DNA of 64,000 nt from Lactarius indigo (lineage: Eukaryota; Basidiomycota; Agaricomycetes; Russulales; Russulaceae): positions 372,001-436,000 of the forward strand of contig JAFKAC010000007.1 of the NCBI GenBank assembly GCA_025766275.1, read 5' to 3'. Made by a program: the position numbers and the translations under genes. The notes beneath the pieces were generated by a model. It worked only from the letters and a program-made list of their open reading frames with translations. It was not told the DNA's origin and did no database searches. Positions 12,213-20,856 of this stretch are shown one piece after another (positions within the stretch are counted from its first letter, which is position 1; each line of letters begins with the position of its first letter).

Positions 12213-13726
12213 AGATCTTGAAGTATGAGGTCTTTTACCTCATCCGTACTATTGGCCACCTGCGTAAGCCATTCCTTTGCCTGTTCTCCAGGTGTTTTCG
12301 TCACGGCCGCGTTTATTTGTGGCATTGGTGTCGCGCTGGGCGCCGGCATCGCGTACCCTGGCAATGAGGGTTCGTACTGCGACACCGGCCCTTGTGGAGC
12401 AGGCCATTGGGGCGGCCATGTCTCGGTCATTCGGCTGCTTGATGGGGTTGCTTGCCATTGCCTCTGAACGCGGGGGTATGGACAGTTTCGTGAGAGGTGT
12501 CCCGGAGCGTGACAGTTATAACAGAGGACATTCCTTAAGTCCCTTCGGGATCCTCCTCTTCCGCGTCCTCTGGCTCCTGGTCCTCCTCTTGGTGGGAACG
12601 GCGGCGTCGGCCAGTCGTGATGGGGCAGTTTGTTGAAGTTGATTTCTTCTGAACCTGCGAGCCTTACTCTGGCACGGTCAGCTGAAGTGTCCATCGCCCA
12701 AGGGTTGGTCTGAGGTAAATTTTGCGGAAGCGTCCACCCCGCATTGCCGCTCTGCTTCTTCGGCTGCGTCGTTGTATTCTTGTGTTCGTTGAGTCTTGCT
12801 TTGAGATGGATATAATTCTTCTGCCGTTTGAGTACTGCCCTCTTCCAATCATCAAACGTGACTGGGTCGTCAAATTGGAACGCGTTTTTGAACAGTTCCT
12901 TTGGCAGACCCGATGTAAAGAGGTCGATTGTTTGTGGTTCATTGAGGCGGTAATGAGCTTTCCGCGCGAGCTGTTCGAAGTCGTTGACGTACTTGTCAAT
13001 GTCCTCTCCCGCCATTCTGAACCCTTTTCGCAGTATTGCCTGCGCCTGTTCTCGTTCCAGCGTGTTTTCGAATCGCTGGCTGAAGCCATCGGCTACGGCG
13101 TCCCACAGATCTCGAGTATAGGGGTTAATCCCTCGTTGTATTTGCCGGTTGAGCCAGTTCAGGAAGGATAGGACCCATTCACTGACTGCCCCGCCTTTGA
13201 TGTAAGAAAGAAACAGAAGGCATCTTCTGTAGTCATTGCGCATGATGGGGGCGTCTAGGTTCATACCCCAGTAAACGTGCCACTGTGTCAGGAATTGGTC
13301 TACTTTGAGTCTGTCCCCATCGAAAATAGAAGGTGGCTCGCCGGTCAGTTTCTCATTGTAGCATCCTCCTTCGGCGCCTCCATCACCTCCTCTGCCCCCA
13401 CCGCCTCCCCCTCCACCGGGTGGTCCGGCGGGTGGCCCTCTTGGTGGTTCGTTTCTTCGTAAGTCAAATGGAATACCCCCTCCTGGTGGCGGTGGTGGAT
13501 CATCACCTGGTCCTCCTATACCTGGGGGGAGCTCCAGCGCAGGTCGCCGTCCTGTCGGAGGGTCTCCTCGATCGGATCCTATGGCTCGAAAGATGGCGGC
13601 GTTGTCTGCGGTCATTCGTACGCCGGTTTTGGGGTTAATGGGCATGAGGATTTCTCTTGCCTCTTCTCGTATTGCGCGCGCTTCTTCAATCGCGACCTCT
13701 TCCATTGCTCGCGTTATTGTTGCCAT
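12182..13726 (-). CDS. gag: Gag (capsid/nucleocapsid) protein of element 2
   Basis: 514 residues from ATG at 13726. N-terminal helical segment, a Gly/Pro-rich stretch (about residues 65-115), then a retrotransposon capsid domain (FDGDRLKVDQFLTQW...). A C-terminal zinc knuckle CYNCHAPGHLSRNC (CX2CX4HX4C) follows an Arg/Gly-rich patch. The capsid packages the RNA; the knuckle binds nucleic acid. The last 31 bases overlap the pol frame, which lies in the -1 frame relative to gag. An in-frame ORF ends with TGA four codons upstream of this ATG. Confidence 0.9.
   Translation of the reverse strand: MATITRAMEEVAIEEARAIREEAREILMPINPKTGVRMTADNAAIFRAIGSDRGDPPTGRRPALELPPGIGGPGDDPPPPPGGGIPFDLRRNEPPRGPPAGPPGGGGGGGGRGGDGGAEGGCYNEKLTGEPPSIFDGDRLKVDQFLTQWHVYWGMNLDAPIMRNDYRRCLLFLSYIKGGAVSEWVLSFLNWLNRQIQRGINPYTRDLWDAVADGFSQRFENTLEREQAQAILRKGFRMAGEDIDKYVNDFEQLARKAHYRLNEPQTIDLFTSGLPKELFKNAFQFDDPVTFDDWKRAVLKRQKNYIHLKARLNEHKNTTTQPKKQSGNAGWTLPQNLPQTNPWAMDTSADRARVRLAGSEEINFNKLPHHDWPTPPFPPRGGPGARGRGRGGSRRDLRNVLCYNCHAPGHLSRNCPYPRVQRQWQATPSSSRMTETWPPQWPAPQGPVSQYEPSLPGYAMPAPSATPMPQINAAVTKTPGEQAKEWLTQVANSTDEVKDLILQDLWGKEGFRDA
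12203..12209 (-). promoter_or_regulatory. Putative -1 ribosomal frameshift site GGGAAAA in the gag-pol overlap
   Basis: In the gag frame the codons read TGG GGA AAA GAG, so the heptamer is G GGA AAA, which fits the X XXY YYZ rule for -1 slippage. Slipping gives GGG AAA and continues in the pol frame (RGFSGRLNPS...). It lies only six codons before the gag stop, within the 31-base overlap. A downstream pseudoknot was not evaluated. Confidence 0.65.
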
Positions 13727-13738
13727 AATGGCTGGTGA

Positions 13739-14245
13739 TCAAATGTGAATTGGTTCCGGTTCCATAATATGTGCGGACTCAGCTTGTTCGATGAGGAGAT
13801 CTTGTATCGCTCCCCCGCTAGTTTCTGTTTGATTTGGCTCTCGTCCTTCGCTCCCTTCTTGGCTTGGTTCTTCTTCTTCCTCTTCTGACACGACTTCTCC
13901 CATGGAATGTTCTCGCACTTGTCCGTTGATAGGGCCCCAATCTGCTCGGCTATTGAGTTCTCGGGCGTCGATATCACACCGATACCTAGGTCCTGCTGGT
14001 CGTATGACATCCCACTGGGAGTCTATGGGATTCCACGTAACCTCTGTCCAACACAAGTGGTCGAAGTTGAACTCAACTGGTCGGAACCTACTAGGTCCGT
14101 TAAATTCCACAAAATATCCGGTTTCTTCTTGTCTTTCCTTCCAACTGGCAGCTTGTAGAAAGCGCGTTGGGACGTTACGTTCTCCTCTTCTTGGGAGCGA
14201 ATAGGGACGGAAGCTCATCCACTGATCTCTTGTTGTTACGGCCAC
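13739..14245 (-). CDS. ORF upstream of gag in element 2, function unknown
   Basis: 168 codons from ATG at 14245, starting 20 bp inside the 5' LTR and ending with TGA at 13739-13741. It is in the same frame as gag; after the TGA four sense codons lead to the gag ATG. It is rich in aromatic and charged residues, with an acidic run (SEEEEEEPSQEG) near its end. I recognise no domain. It may be the N-terminal part of a longer Gag cut off by a CGA-to-TGA change, an upstream regulatory ORF, or a readthrough product. Confidence 0.5.
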   Translation of the reverse strand: MAVTTRDQWMSFRPYSLPRRGERNVPTRFLQAASWKERQEETGYFVEFNGPSRFRPVEFNFDHLCWTEVTWNPIDSQWDVIRPAGPRYRCDIDARELNSRADWGPINGQVREHSMGEVVSEEEEEEPSQEGSEGREPNQTETSGGAIQDLLIEQAESAHIMEPEPIHI

Positions 14246-14251
14246 GGTGAG

Positions 14252-14262
14252 ATCTTGGTCTT
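14252..14262 (-). other. Predicted self-priming primer-binding site
   Basis: Two bases after the 5' LTR the sense strand reads AAGACCAAGAT. It is exactly complementary over 11 nt to ATCTTGGTCTT, the sense sequence starting at 14493 inside the LTR. That is where transcription is predicted to begin, about 34 bp after a TATTTAAG motif. This matches the self-priming arrangement known for Tf1 and predicted for its relatives. I saw no tRNA 3'-end match, but did not compare systematically. Confidence 0.65.
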
Positions 14263-14481
14263 AATGTAACGTCGCCACGACGTTAGCTCGACTTGAGCGC
14301 GGATGGCGGCAACAACTTAGCAATGTAACAGTTCTGTATGCTTGAAGACGCGAAGGCCCAAGTTCTCACTTCGGTGAATATGCGGAGATACACCGGCAAG
14401 TCGAATACGTTAGCAGCCGGTAAGGCGAACTACTTCTCTAGATGAAGACGCGAGTGAAAGAAGAAACAAGTGGCAATTCAA

Positions 14482-14510
14482 GAAGACCAAGATGGCGTAT
14501 CTTGGTCTTC
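14482..14510 (-). repeat. LTR hairpin with 12-bp perfect stem, overlapping the predicted transcript start
   Basis: GAAGACCAAGAT and its exact reverse complement ATCTTGGTCTTC are separated by five bases. The same structure is at 7159-7187 (3' LTR) and, slightly imperfect, at 3668-3696 in element 1. Only the downstream arm would be in an RNA starting at 14493, so that arm would be free to pair with the primer-binding site. Confidence 0.75.
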
Positions 14511-14519
14511 ACAAGGTAA

Positions 14520-14527
14520 CTTAAATA
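14520..14527 (-). promoter_or_regulatory. TATA-like box of the element 2 LTR
   Basis: The minus strand reads TATTTAAG, 27-34 bp upstream of the predicted transcript start at 14493. The corresponding sequence in element 1 also has TATTTAA, so the motif is conserved between two otherwise diverged LTRs. Confidence 0.55.
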
Positions 14528-14764
14528 CATATTGAGCAGGCTTTCAAGCGCTGCTATGAGTCACTGTAAAGTAGCGTCCAACGTGTCGCAGAAACAACTC
14601 AAACCCTAATACTACTACTACTAGTATTAGTGGTGTCCGGTCTCAGTCAGCTATCACGCGCAATCTCCTATCGTACTACATCGTAATCACCTAAGTCCGC
14701 AACTAATCTACCTTACCGCCGTAGTTGCAACCGGTACAGTAAGGGTCCAAGTCGAAACGTGACA

Positions 14765-15027
14765 GGTGACGAGCGGTGACGAGCAGCGACGAGCAGCGAC
14801 CAGAGAGAGCGAGTGGCGGCGAGTGGCGACGAGTGGCGGCGAGGGGCGGCGAGAGCACATAAAAGGCCAGAGGTCAGCAGGCGGACAACGCGAACAGCGC
14901 GCAGACAGCGCGCAGACCTCTGGCCAGTTTGTGCAGAGGAGGGACGATGGGGGGGATTCGAATCTTCAGACCCAGGGCTTGACTTGTCTGTACAATCTGA
15001 GGGTCGAATTCACACGCGTTAGAGCTC
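14765..15027. repeat. GC-rich degenerate short repeats and an 11-bp inverted repeat beside the retroelement
   Basis: 14765-14855 is a run of degenerate GACGAGC / GGCGAGT units. It is followed by a perfect inverted repeat, GGCCAGAGGTC at 14865-14875 and GACCTCTGGCC at 14915-14925. No convincing gene; short ORFs here follow the repeat composition. Confidence 0.5.
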
Positions 15028-15225
15028 CAGTGTGGTTTCGTTGGCTTGGCTGACTCAGGCTACCCAAAAAGGTACAATTTCTAATTCGTACTTTTGGGTG
15101 GCTTGAGCCAGCTCAGCCTAGCTTGAGCCAGCTCAATTTGGAGTGGCTCAGCTCAGCTCGTCCTTTTTTGGTCAAGCTGTGCTTAGCTGAGCCAAGCCAA
15201 GCTGAGCCGAGCCACGGCAACACTA
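15028..15225. mobile_element. Possible short non-autonomous hAT-like element
   Basis: Left end CAGTGTGGTTTCG...GGCTTGGCTGA at 15028 and right end ending CACGGCAACACTA at 15225 are roughly inverted copies. The interior is filled with GAGCCAGCTCAG / GGCTTGGCT direct and inverted motifs, like the subterminal arrays of hAT ends. The flanking 8-mers (tagagctc, attgcagt) do not match, so a target-site duplication is not shown. Confidence 0.35.
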
Positions 15226-17382
15226 ATTGCAGTCGATTACTCTCACAATCACTCACGTGTTGTGTCTACCCCTTCATAGCAGTACACGCTCATTGTTGTC
15301 ACACAAGAGCAGATATCCCCAAGGTGCACTGACAAATACAGGTACCTGTGAGTCGACTCTATGCGCATAAATTGCAATATCTAACACAGGAACAAGGATC
15401 TAGGAAATAAAGACTTCTATGACGATTATGCTGTGGCGGCACTAACCTTCAGTCAAGACTTACAGATGCACCCTTGGATGCGCCTGTCTTGGGAAGACAC
15501 ACGCATACCCAATATTAACATGGGGGGTAAGGACTTTGATTCAAACATCTCCATGCCACTGATGCCTTACCTTATTACAGTGTTGTTGCTAGTTTTCCCG
15601 GTCATATTCTATTCCACATCGTGTCCTGTCCCAGTTGCGGATCTTGTGCCAGTAGTAGAGACTCAGCCAATTGTAGACCTACTAAATGAATCAAATCGCA
15701 TTATGAATTCTCAAAGGAGCTGGCATGAGATCACAAGTAAATACAGCAGCAAGTGTTTGCCATAGTTTACAATCAGCAGGAATCGCATCTGAGTTGTAGA
15801 AGACCTTGCAATCGCTTGCGATCCATGAAAATACCCCTGATTGTTTACAAGATATATTTGGAGATGATAGATAGATATAATCCAAAGATACACACACAGC
15901 TGCATACAAGCCACCAGGTAATCAGCTGGTAATTAAAATCTATGGGAAGAATTATGCTTGCTGACTGATGGATTTCCAATTTGGGGAGCTATCATATGCA
16001 CTTTCGCTGATTGGGAAGTCCAGAGTGCATTATGGCACTTATTGTGATTATAAGTGATAATAATCACCCAATATTTTTCCTTATTTTTGCTGATGCTGAG
16101 TTGGTGTCTATCGACGTCTATCACTGGCAAAAGATGCAAGAGTTTAAGATGTCGTCCACTTGCACCATGAAATCTGAGTCATTCGTGTATCGTGAGGCTC
16201 ATTCTTTATCGACTACACAAAGCAACTACTAGTATCAAGTAGGTCAAATTTTGATATCACAGAAGAGGCCATAGAATATAATTCTCAGGACTGTTTCTAC
16301 CATTGACATGGCATAGGTACATGACTTTGAGACGACAAAGCGATGCCAGTGTTTGGCACTCTGGTGGTGGTGTAGAGGGTACTATGTCCAAATGGACAAT
16401 GAACATCTCTAGAAAGGGTATTGGCTTGCTGACTGGTACACATGAGGTGAGCTCGGTGAGATTAGCTGGAGGATGGTGCCTGGTGAAGCTGTCAGTTGCG
16501 ATTCCCAAGGTAGTTCACCAGTGGCAGCATTTGCCAACAGTTCCTACTATTAGTATATGCCAGGTTGCTTGCCAAAGCCACAAGCCCGAATAATACCTGC
16601 AGCACAGCCGCCACATATTCTCTCAACCTCAGTGAATCTTTGGCACCTACAATAGTAGCATGTGCCATGTAGTAGGCAATAGCAGGACATAAATGTTGAT
16701 TTCAAAAAAAATTGCCGAGGGGCCAATCGATTTGAAAACAGCTGCCACCATGGCTGCCATAAATTGCATTTACCCTAGCTCAGTTTTTGTATTTGGGGTT
16801 TTCTCGAACCCTGAAAAACTCGAGCTGACTGACTCTTTCCGGGATCTACCGATGCAGAGTCTTCGGTCAATTCAAAATTGATAATGAGGGAGGGCCTCTC
16901 TCTTGTGTACTTCTCTATTGATGCCGACGCCACACATGGTTGCATCAACGTTCTTAATATTCACTTTCTCAAAGTTTCTGTCTCTTTGATGCAGTTGATA
17001 AATGCATGGGGCCCGGCCCCTTCCCTGATGGGTACAATTTTGTCACAAGGACAATAATTTTCTTTGTTGTGGCGTAATGTGGACAGTGAGCGAAGAGAAG
17101 ACTTTGCGCCGAATGCAAATTCCAGCAGGGGGAGAAGTCAAACACATCTGGTTTACGCCTGCCAGCTCTACAAGGGATTGTCAAAGATGCGAGATCGGTG
17201 CCAGTAGCGGAGGTTTATCGTGTTCAGGGAATCCGGCGTCTATTTCACCTTCGCTCCCAAAACTCGGATTTTTCGGACTATAAAGTCCACCCCATGGACC
17301 TCCGCAAACACCCTGTCCCTTTTGTGTGGCGTTACCGTAGCTCTTGCCTTGTCCTCAACACTTGATCGCTTGATCAATCGAT
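15226..17382. other. Intergenic region, no supported gene
   Basis: AT-richer sequence with only short ORFs, none resembling a known family. A TATA-like CTATAAAG at 17278-17285, about 100 bp before the DUF6534 start codon, probably belongs to that gene. Confidence 0.4.
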
Positions 17383-18996
17383 CAATGGCGGAGTCAACCC
17401 CGGGTGACCTCATCAAACTGTAAGTTCGGCTTTAACGCAGTTTTACCTCTCTTATTTTTTCGTAGAGCAACCCCTCTTGTACGCTCGGCCTTGTTCTGTT
17501 GTCTATGCAACTGATGTCCCAACAAAAACACGTAGCTCTTCGGACCACTATTCAACTGGGCGCTTTACGGCGCTCTCTGCGTCCAGATTTGTAGGCGACC
17601 AATCCCTCGGGAGTGGCCTATTCCACTGACCTAAGTCCAGACGTGTATAGCTACAATTTCCCAAACGACAATCGATCCGTGAAATTTCTAGGTGCGTCTC
17701 CGAACGCTACTCGGAAGCGTTGTTGACGTCATGGGGAACCTCGAACAGCTTATTTCGTGTTTGCACTGGAGACTGTCCAAACGGCGCTGACTGGGGCTGA
17801 CGTCTACTATTGGTTTATTGCTGGATTTGGCGACAGGGAACGCCTCAAGAGTTCCCATTACGCCCCCATAGACATTGCTATCACCGATGCAATCATTTCG
17901 TTGATCGTTCAGGAATATTTCTGTTATAGGATCTGGACGCTGAACCGACGGTCGTCGTGGTTCTGCTTGATCATTGCTGTCGTATGTGTTGGCTCTCCCA
18001 CGAACTTCAATCGCTTGACGTTTTCCTGAACATAGACCGCTGTTTCCCAATCAGTTGGGGCAGCGTGGGGGGGCTTCAGGGTGAGTTTTCAACAACCCTG
18101 ACCAAAACGCGTTATCTTCCACGCAATTCAGTCAGTTGTGGTTGGGAAGTATGCGGTTTCAAAGGCGGCTCTATATGTGCGTACACTCGTTTTGGGTCTT
18201 GGTTGCCACCCTACCTCACACTCTACCGCACTAGTTATGGTCCTTGCCGAGTTCCTTGGCGGACATTCTGATTGCGGTTGCAATGATCCTGCTGGTACGG
18301 GATAGCCCCATTAGATCCTTTACTACGTCGACGGAGCCCCTTTTGTACAGCTAAGACGAAAGGACGAAGGAAGATTTTCTAATTTCGTATTGATTCGCGT
18401 GGTGCGCCTCACCATAGAAACGAACACGCTTACTGGTATCTATCCCCTCGGGCGACTCCACACAGACCAGCATCTAACTTCCTCTTGAGCTAGCGTGGCC
18501 ATAGCCTCCTTCGTGCTTTTTGTTGCCTTCCCCGTAAGCTAGACTCAGTTGTGCACGACCCAACTTTTGGCCTGACGTATCCACAGAACGAGATATATTA
18601 CACATTCACGTACGTTCCATGGTCCCGTTGCCGTGCGTCGCCCTGGCTAATGTGAGCAAAAGAGCTGGGATCATCGGAAAACTGTGAGTAGCACATACAA
18701 CGTGTGAGCCACAATGCTCACACCGATCCCAGGTACTCCAACACCCTCTTGGTGACCCTTAACAATCGCATCTACTTCCGTGACCACCCGCTACCCGATC
18801 ATGGTGATAGCGCGCGCCTCACGTTCTCTGGGCGGGTTTGTGCTACCGGATTGACCTCGCTCAGTTTCGCCGGAGCCGATCCGCATTCACAAGCGTCAAC
18901 GGGTGATAGTTTCAAGCTAGACACCATTTCCCAGACGGCAGACCTAGAAAAACAGAAAGGTGATACTGCCAGTATGGGCTCACAACCGGTATGTGC
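17383..18996 (+). CDS. DUF6534-type seven-helix membrane protein
   Basis: Basidiomycete integral membrane protein family of unknown role. ATG at 17383 (MAESTPGDLIK). GT-AG introns join exons giving LFGPLFNWALYGALCVQI, then YNFPNDNRSVKFL, then AYFVFALETVQTALTG (intron 17692-17748), and LIVQEYFCYRIWTL, a typical amphipathic helix-rich stretch. Further downstream ADILIAVAMILL and NTLLVTLNNRIYFRDH (from 18732) match the last helix and the C-terminal conserved block of the family. The segment near 18055-18240, with seven consecutive Gs, does not join cleanly in frame in my reading, so there may be a frameshift or an unresolved intron. The C-terminal end is approximate. Confidence 0.65.
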
Positions 18997-19631
18997 ATTT
19001 CCCCATAACAGCTGTTATTTAATCCAAATTATCTGAATAGATCAGTTTCGCTGTACGACCACCTTCTGAATGACGTTTGTTTCGAGTCGTGACGCGCCCA
19101 GGTCTACAGCAGACACGTGGGCAAGGGGTTGGGAGGACGAGAATGGATAGTGATGTGAAGTTACATGGATGCTGCCTTGGTTGCCTGTAGATGTACTTCT
19201 AGACTTCTATCACCTGCGAAGACCCACCGCAGGTCGAGTCCAGTAGCTAGCTAACTCAATCATCCATTAGACCCAACACGCTGCACTCAATATATCGTGG
19301 TTTGGCATGGACAGAACGAGAGAAATACATGGAAAATAGTGGGCAACAAGAGATGGCGAAATACAACGTAGGAGGTTGAATGTGGTCATAGAAGCAAGGA
19401 GAATTCAAGGTAAAGAATTTGAGGAGGAACTTGGAAATCACACCGAAGGGTGTACATACCCCGATACTGTACACCCTCCTGCTATTCGCATGCACCAGAC
19501 CGTTCGCACGGCCGCCCACCGCATCCGCCGAACTTTCGCTGGTGTAGGAGACCCCCGTTTCAAGAGCAAGCTCCGAGCGCTTGCAAACGTGAAAGATGAT
19601 AGAAAGCAATGACGGAACGGCAATTCCCAAA
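18997..19631. other. Intergenic region, no supported gene
   Basis: Short ORFs only, on both strands, without recognisable motifs. Confidence 0.4.
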
Positions 19632-19895
19632 AAGACACTGACATAAGGCCCCTTGTAACCGTTTTTTTTGGATATAGGCGGGGTTTGAATGGGGGTCCTG
19701 GCAACCATGCCGAGTTTTTATTCCATAACCCCAATTTTACGGGATACCTATTCTATAACCTCAATTCTACAAAGATAAGTTTTGAGAAAATGTCTCTATT
19801 ACTTAAGTACTTAACTATGGACGTGCCACTCTTGAGCTTTGGAAGTACGCTTGTGTATTCAAAATGGCAAGGGACCAAGGTAGAACCTGCTGTAA
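19632..19895. mobile_element. Degenerate copy of the TACAGCGG inverted-repeat element
   Basis: Contains the inner segments of the family seen at 19940-20230 and 38416-39714: GGCCCCTTG, GGCGGGGTTTGAATGGG, ATGCCGAGTTTTTATTCCATAACCCC, and CTTGTGTATTCAAAATGG near its right side. Both terminal repeats are eroded. Confidence 0.5.
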
Positions 19896-19939
19896 AGGTG
19901 CTACTTCCGAATTATGACAGCATGAAACAGGGGCTACGT

Positions 19940-20230
19940 TACAGCGGTTTTCATAACGATAGATACCTTGCGACAAATTTTCACACACAGTGGGGTTCCT
20001 CGGCAACCGTGCCGAGTTTTCTTACTATAAAAATAATTATATTAATTAAAAAGTAAATCTGTTGCGACGCCAGCAAAAGCTGACAACTGATTCCATAACC
20101 CCAATACTGCATGATAACCCAATTTCCGAAGAGTTTTCCCTCGACTTAAGTATGAACCCCGCTCTGGGGTTTTGGGAGTCCGCCTGTGTATCCAAAATGG
20201 AAGGTATCTATCGTTATGAAAACCGCTGTA
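19940..20230. mobile_element. 291-bp inverted-repeat element with perfect 30-bp ends and TA target sites
   Basis: The first 30 bases (starting TACAGCGGTTTTCATAAC) are the exact reverse complement of the last 30. The outermost bases are TA on each side, as expected for the TA duplication made by Tc1/mariner-type transposases. The interior is AT-rich without an ORF. It is a MITE of the same family as 38416-39714, and perfect ends suggest recent movement. Confidence 0.85.
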
Positions 20231-20856
20231 GCAAGGGGTGGATGACGCACTAGTATAGGTCGCGCAACTGATGGCACATTGTGTGTCATCACACTGCTTG
20301 TACACCCAATGGGGGGCACAGCGGGTTCAAATTAAGGAAAAATTTGTAGCTACAGGTTACAGTACCTGTCGCCCCATCCCGTTGTTTATTTCAAGTTATA
20401 GGACAATTCGTTGTACCCTGTGTCAGGTAAGGTTCCGATCACACTTCTTCCCGTTAGTATATATTTGCAGCTCACACGCCATATGCTTCCGACTCATCCT
20501 TCTATCTGCATCCGTACTGCACCCGCGTCCGAGGGAACGCGGATTTGACTACGAGGGGTACACAGCCCTGATACACCGATGATAACACATCCACACTTCG
20601 CGCCTTCCCATGTGCGAGTCTCATACTAACTTTCACCAAGCATCATGGATTACGGCGCGAAACAGAATCGTAATACCTTGTTTACAAGAGTTCAAGTCAA
20701 ATTTTTCCACCTGATCAGGTAGCTTGCGTCTGTGTCCTGGCCTACAGACCCACCGTGGTTCCAAGCCTAGCCGTCCTCGGTTCCACTCATTTGTATACGA
20801 TGAGAAAAGATGCCCGAATTGCGTCATTCTCCACACCACAGTTAGCGCGTCCTATA
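20231..20856. other. Intergenic region, no supported gene
   Basis: Separates the MITE from the 3' end of the PARP-like gene. Only short, unrecognised ORFs. Confidence 0.35.

Larger units (their letters stand above)
6942..14764 (-). mobile_element. Complete Ty3/gypsy chromovirus with chromodomain integrase (element 2, Tf1/sushi-like)
   Basis: A 7,823-bp LTR retrotransposon on the minus strand. It has two 500-bp LTRs without length difference (14265-14764 is the 5' LTR; 6942-7441 the 3' LTR), a pre-gag ORF, gag with a CCHC knuckle, pol in the order protease-RT-RNase H-integrase-chromodomain, and a purine-rich tract next to the 3' LTR. Order and chromodomain place it in the chromoviruses, near the Tf1/sushi group. 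The copy has an in-frame TGA in pol and one before gag. Flanking bases (gtagt before 6942, ggtga after 14764) do not form a target-site duplication. The left flank is element 1 pol, but its continuation is not found to the right. Confidence 0.92.
14265..14764 (-). repeat. 5' LTR of element 2
   Basis: 500 bp, TG...CA, same length as the 3' LTR. It carries the predicted promoter: minus-strand TATTTAAG at 14520-14527 and predicted start near 14493 in the downstream arm of a hairpin. Confidence 0.93.

Noticed and set aside
14940..15010. tRNA-like B-box (GATTCGAATC)
   Set aside because: No A-box at proper distance and no cloverleaf; probably chance.
15028..15225. 8-bp target-site duplication for the possible hAT-like element
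   Set aside because: Flanks tagagctc and attgcagt do not match, so the element is reported only as possible.
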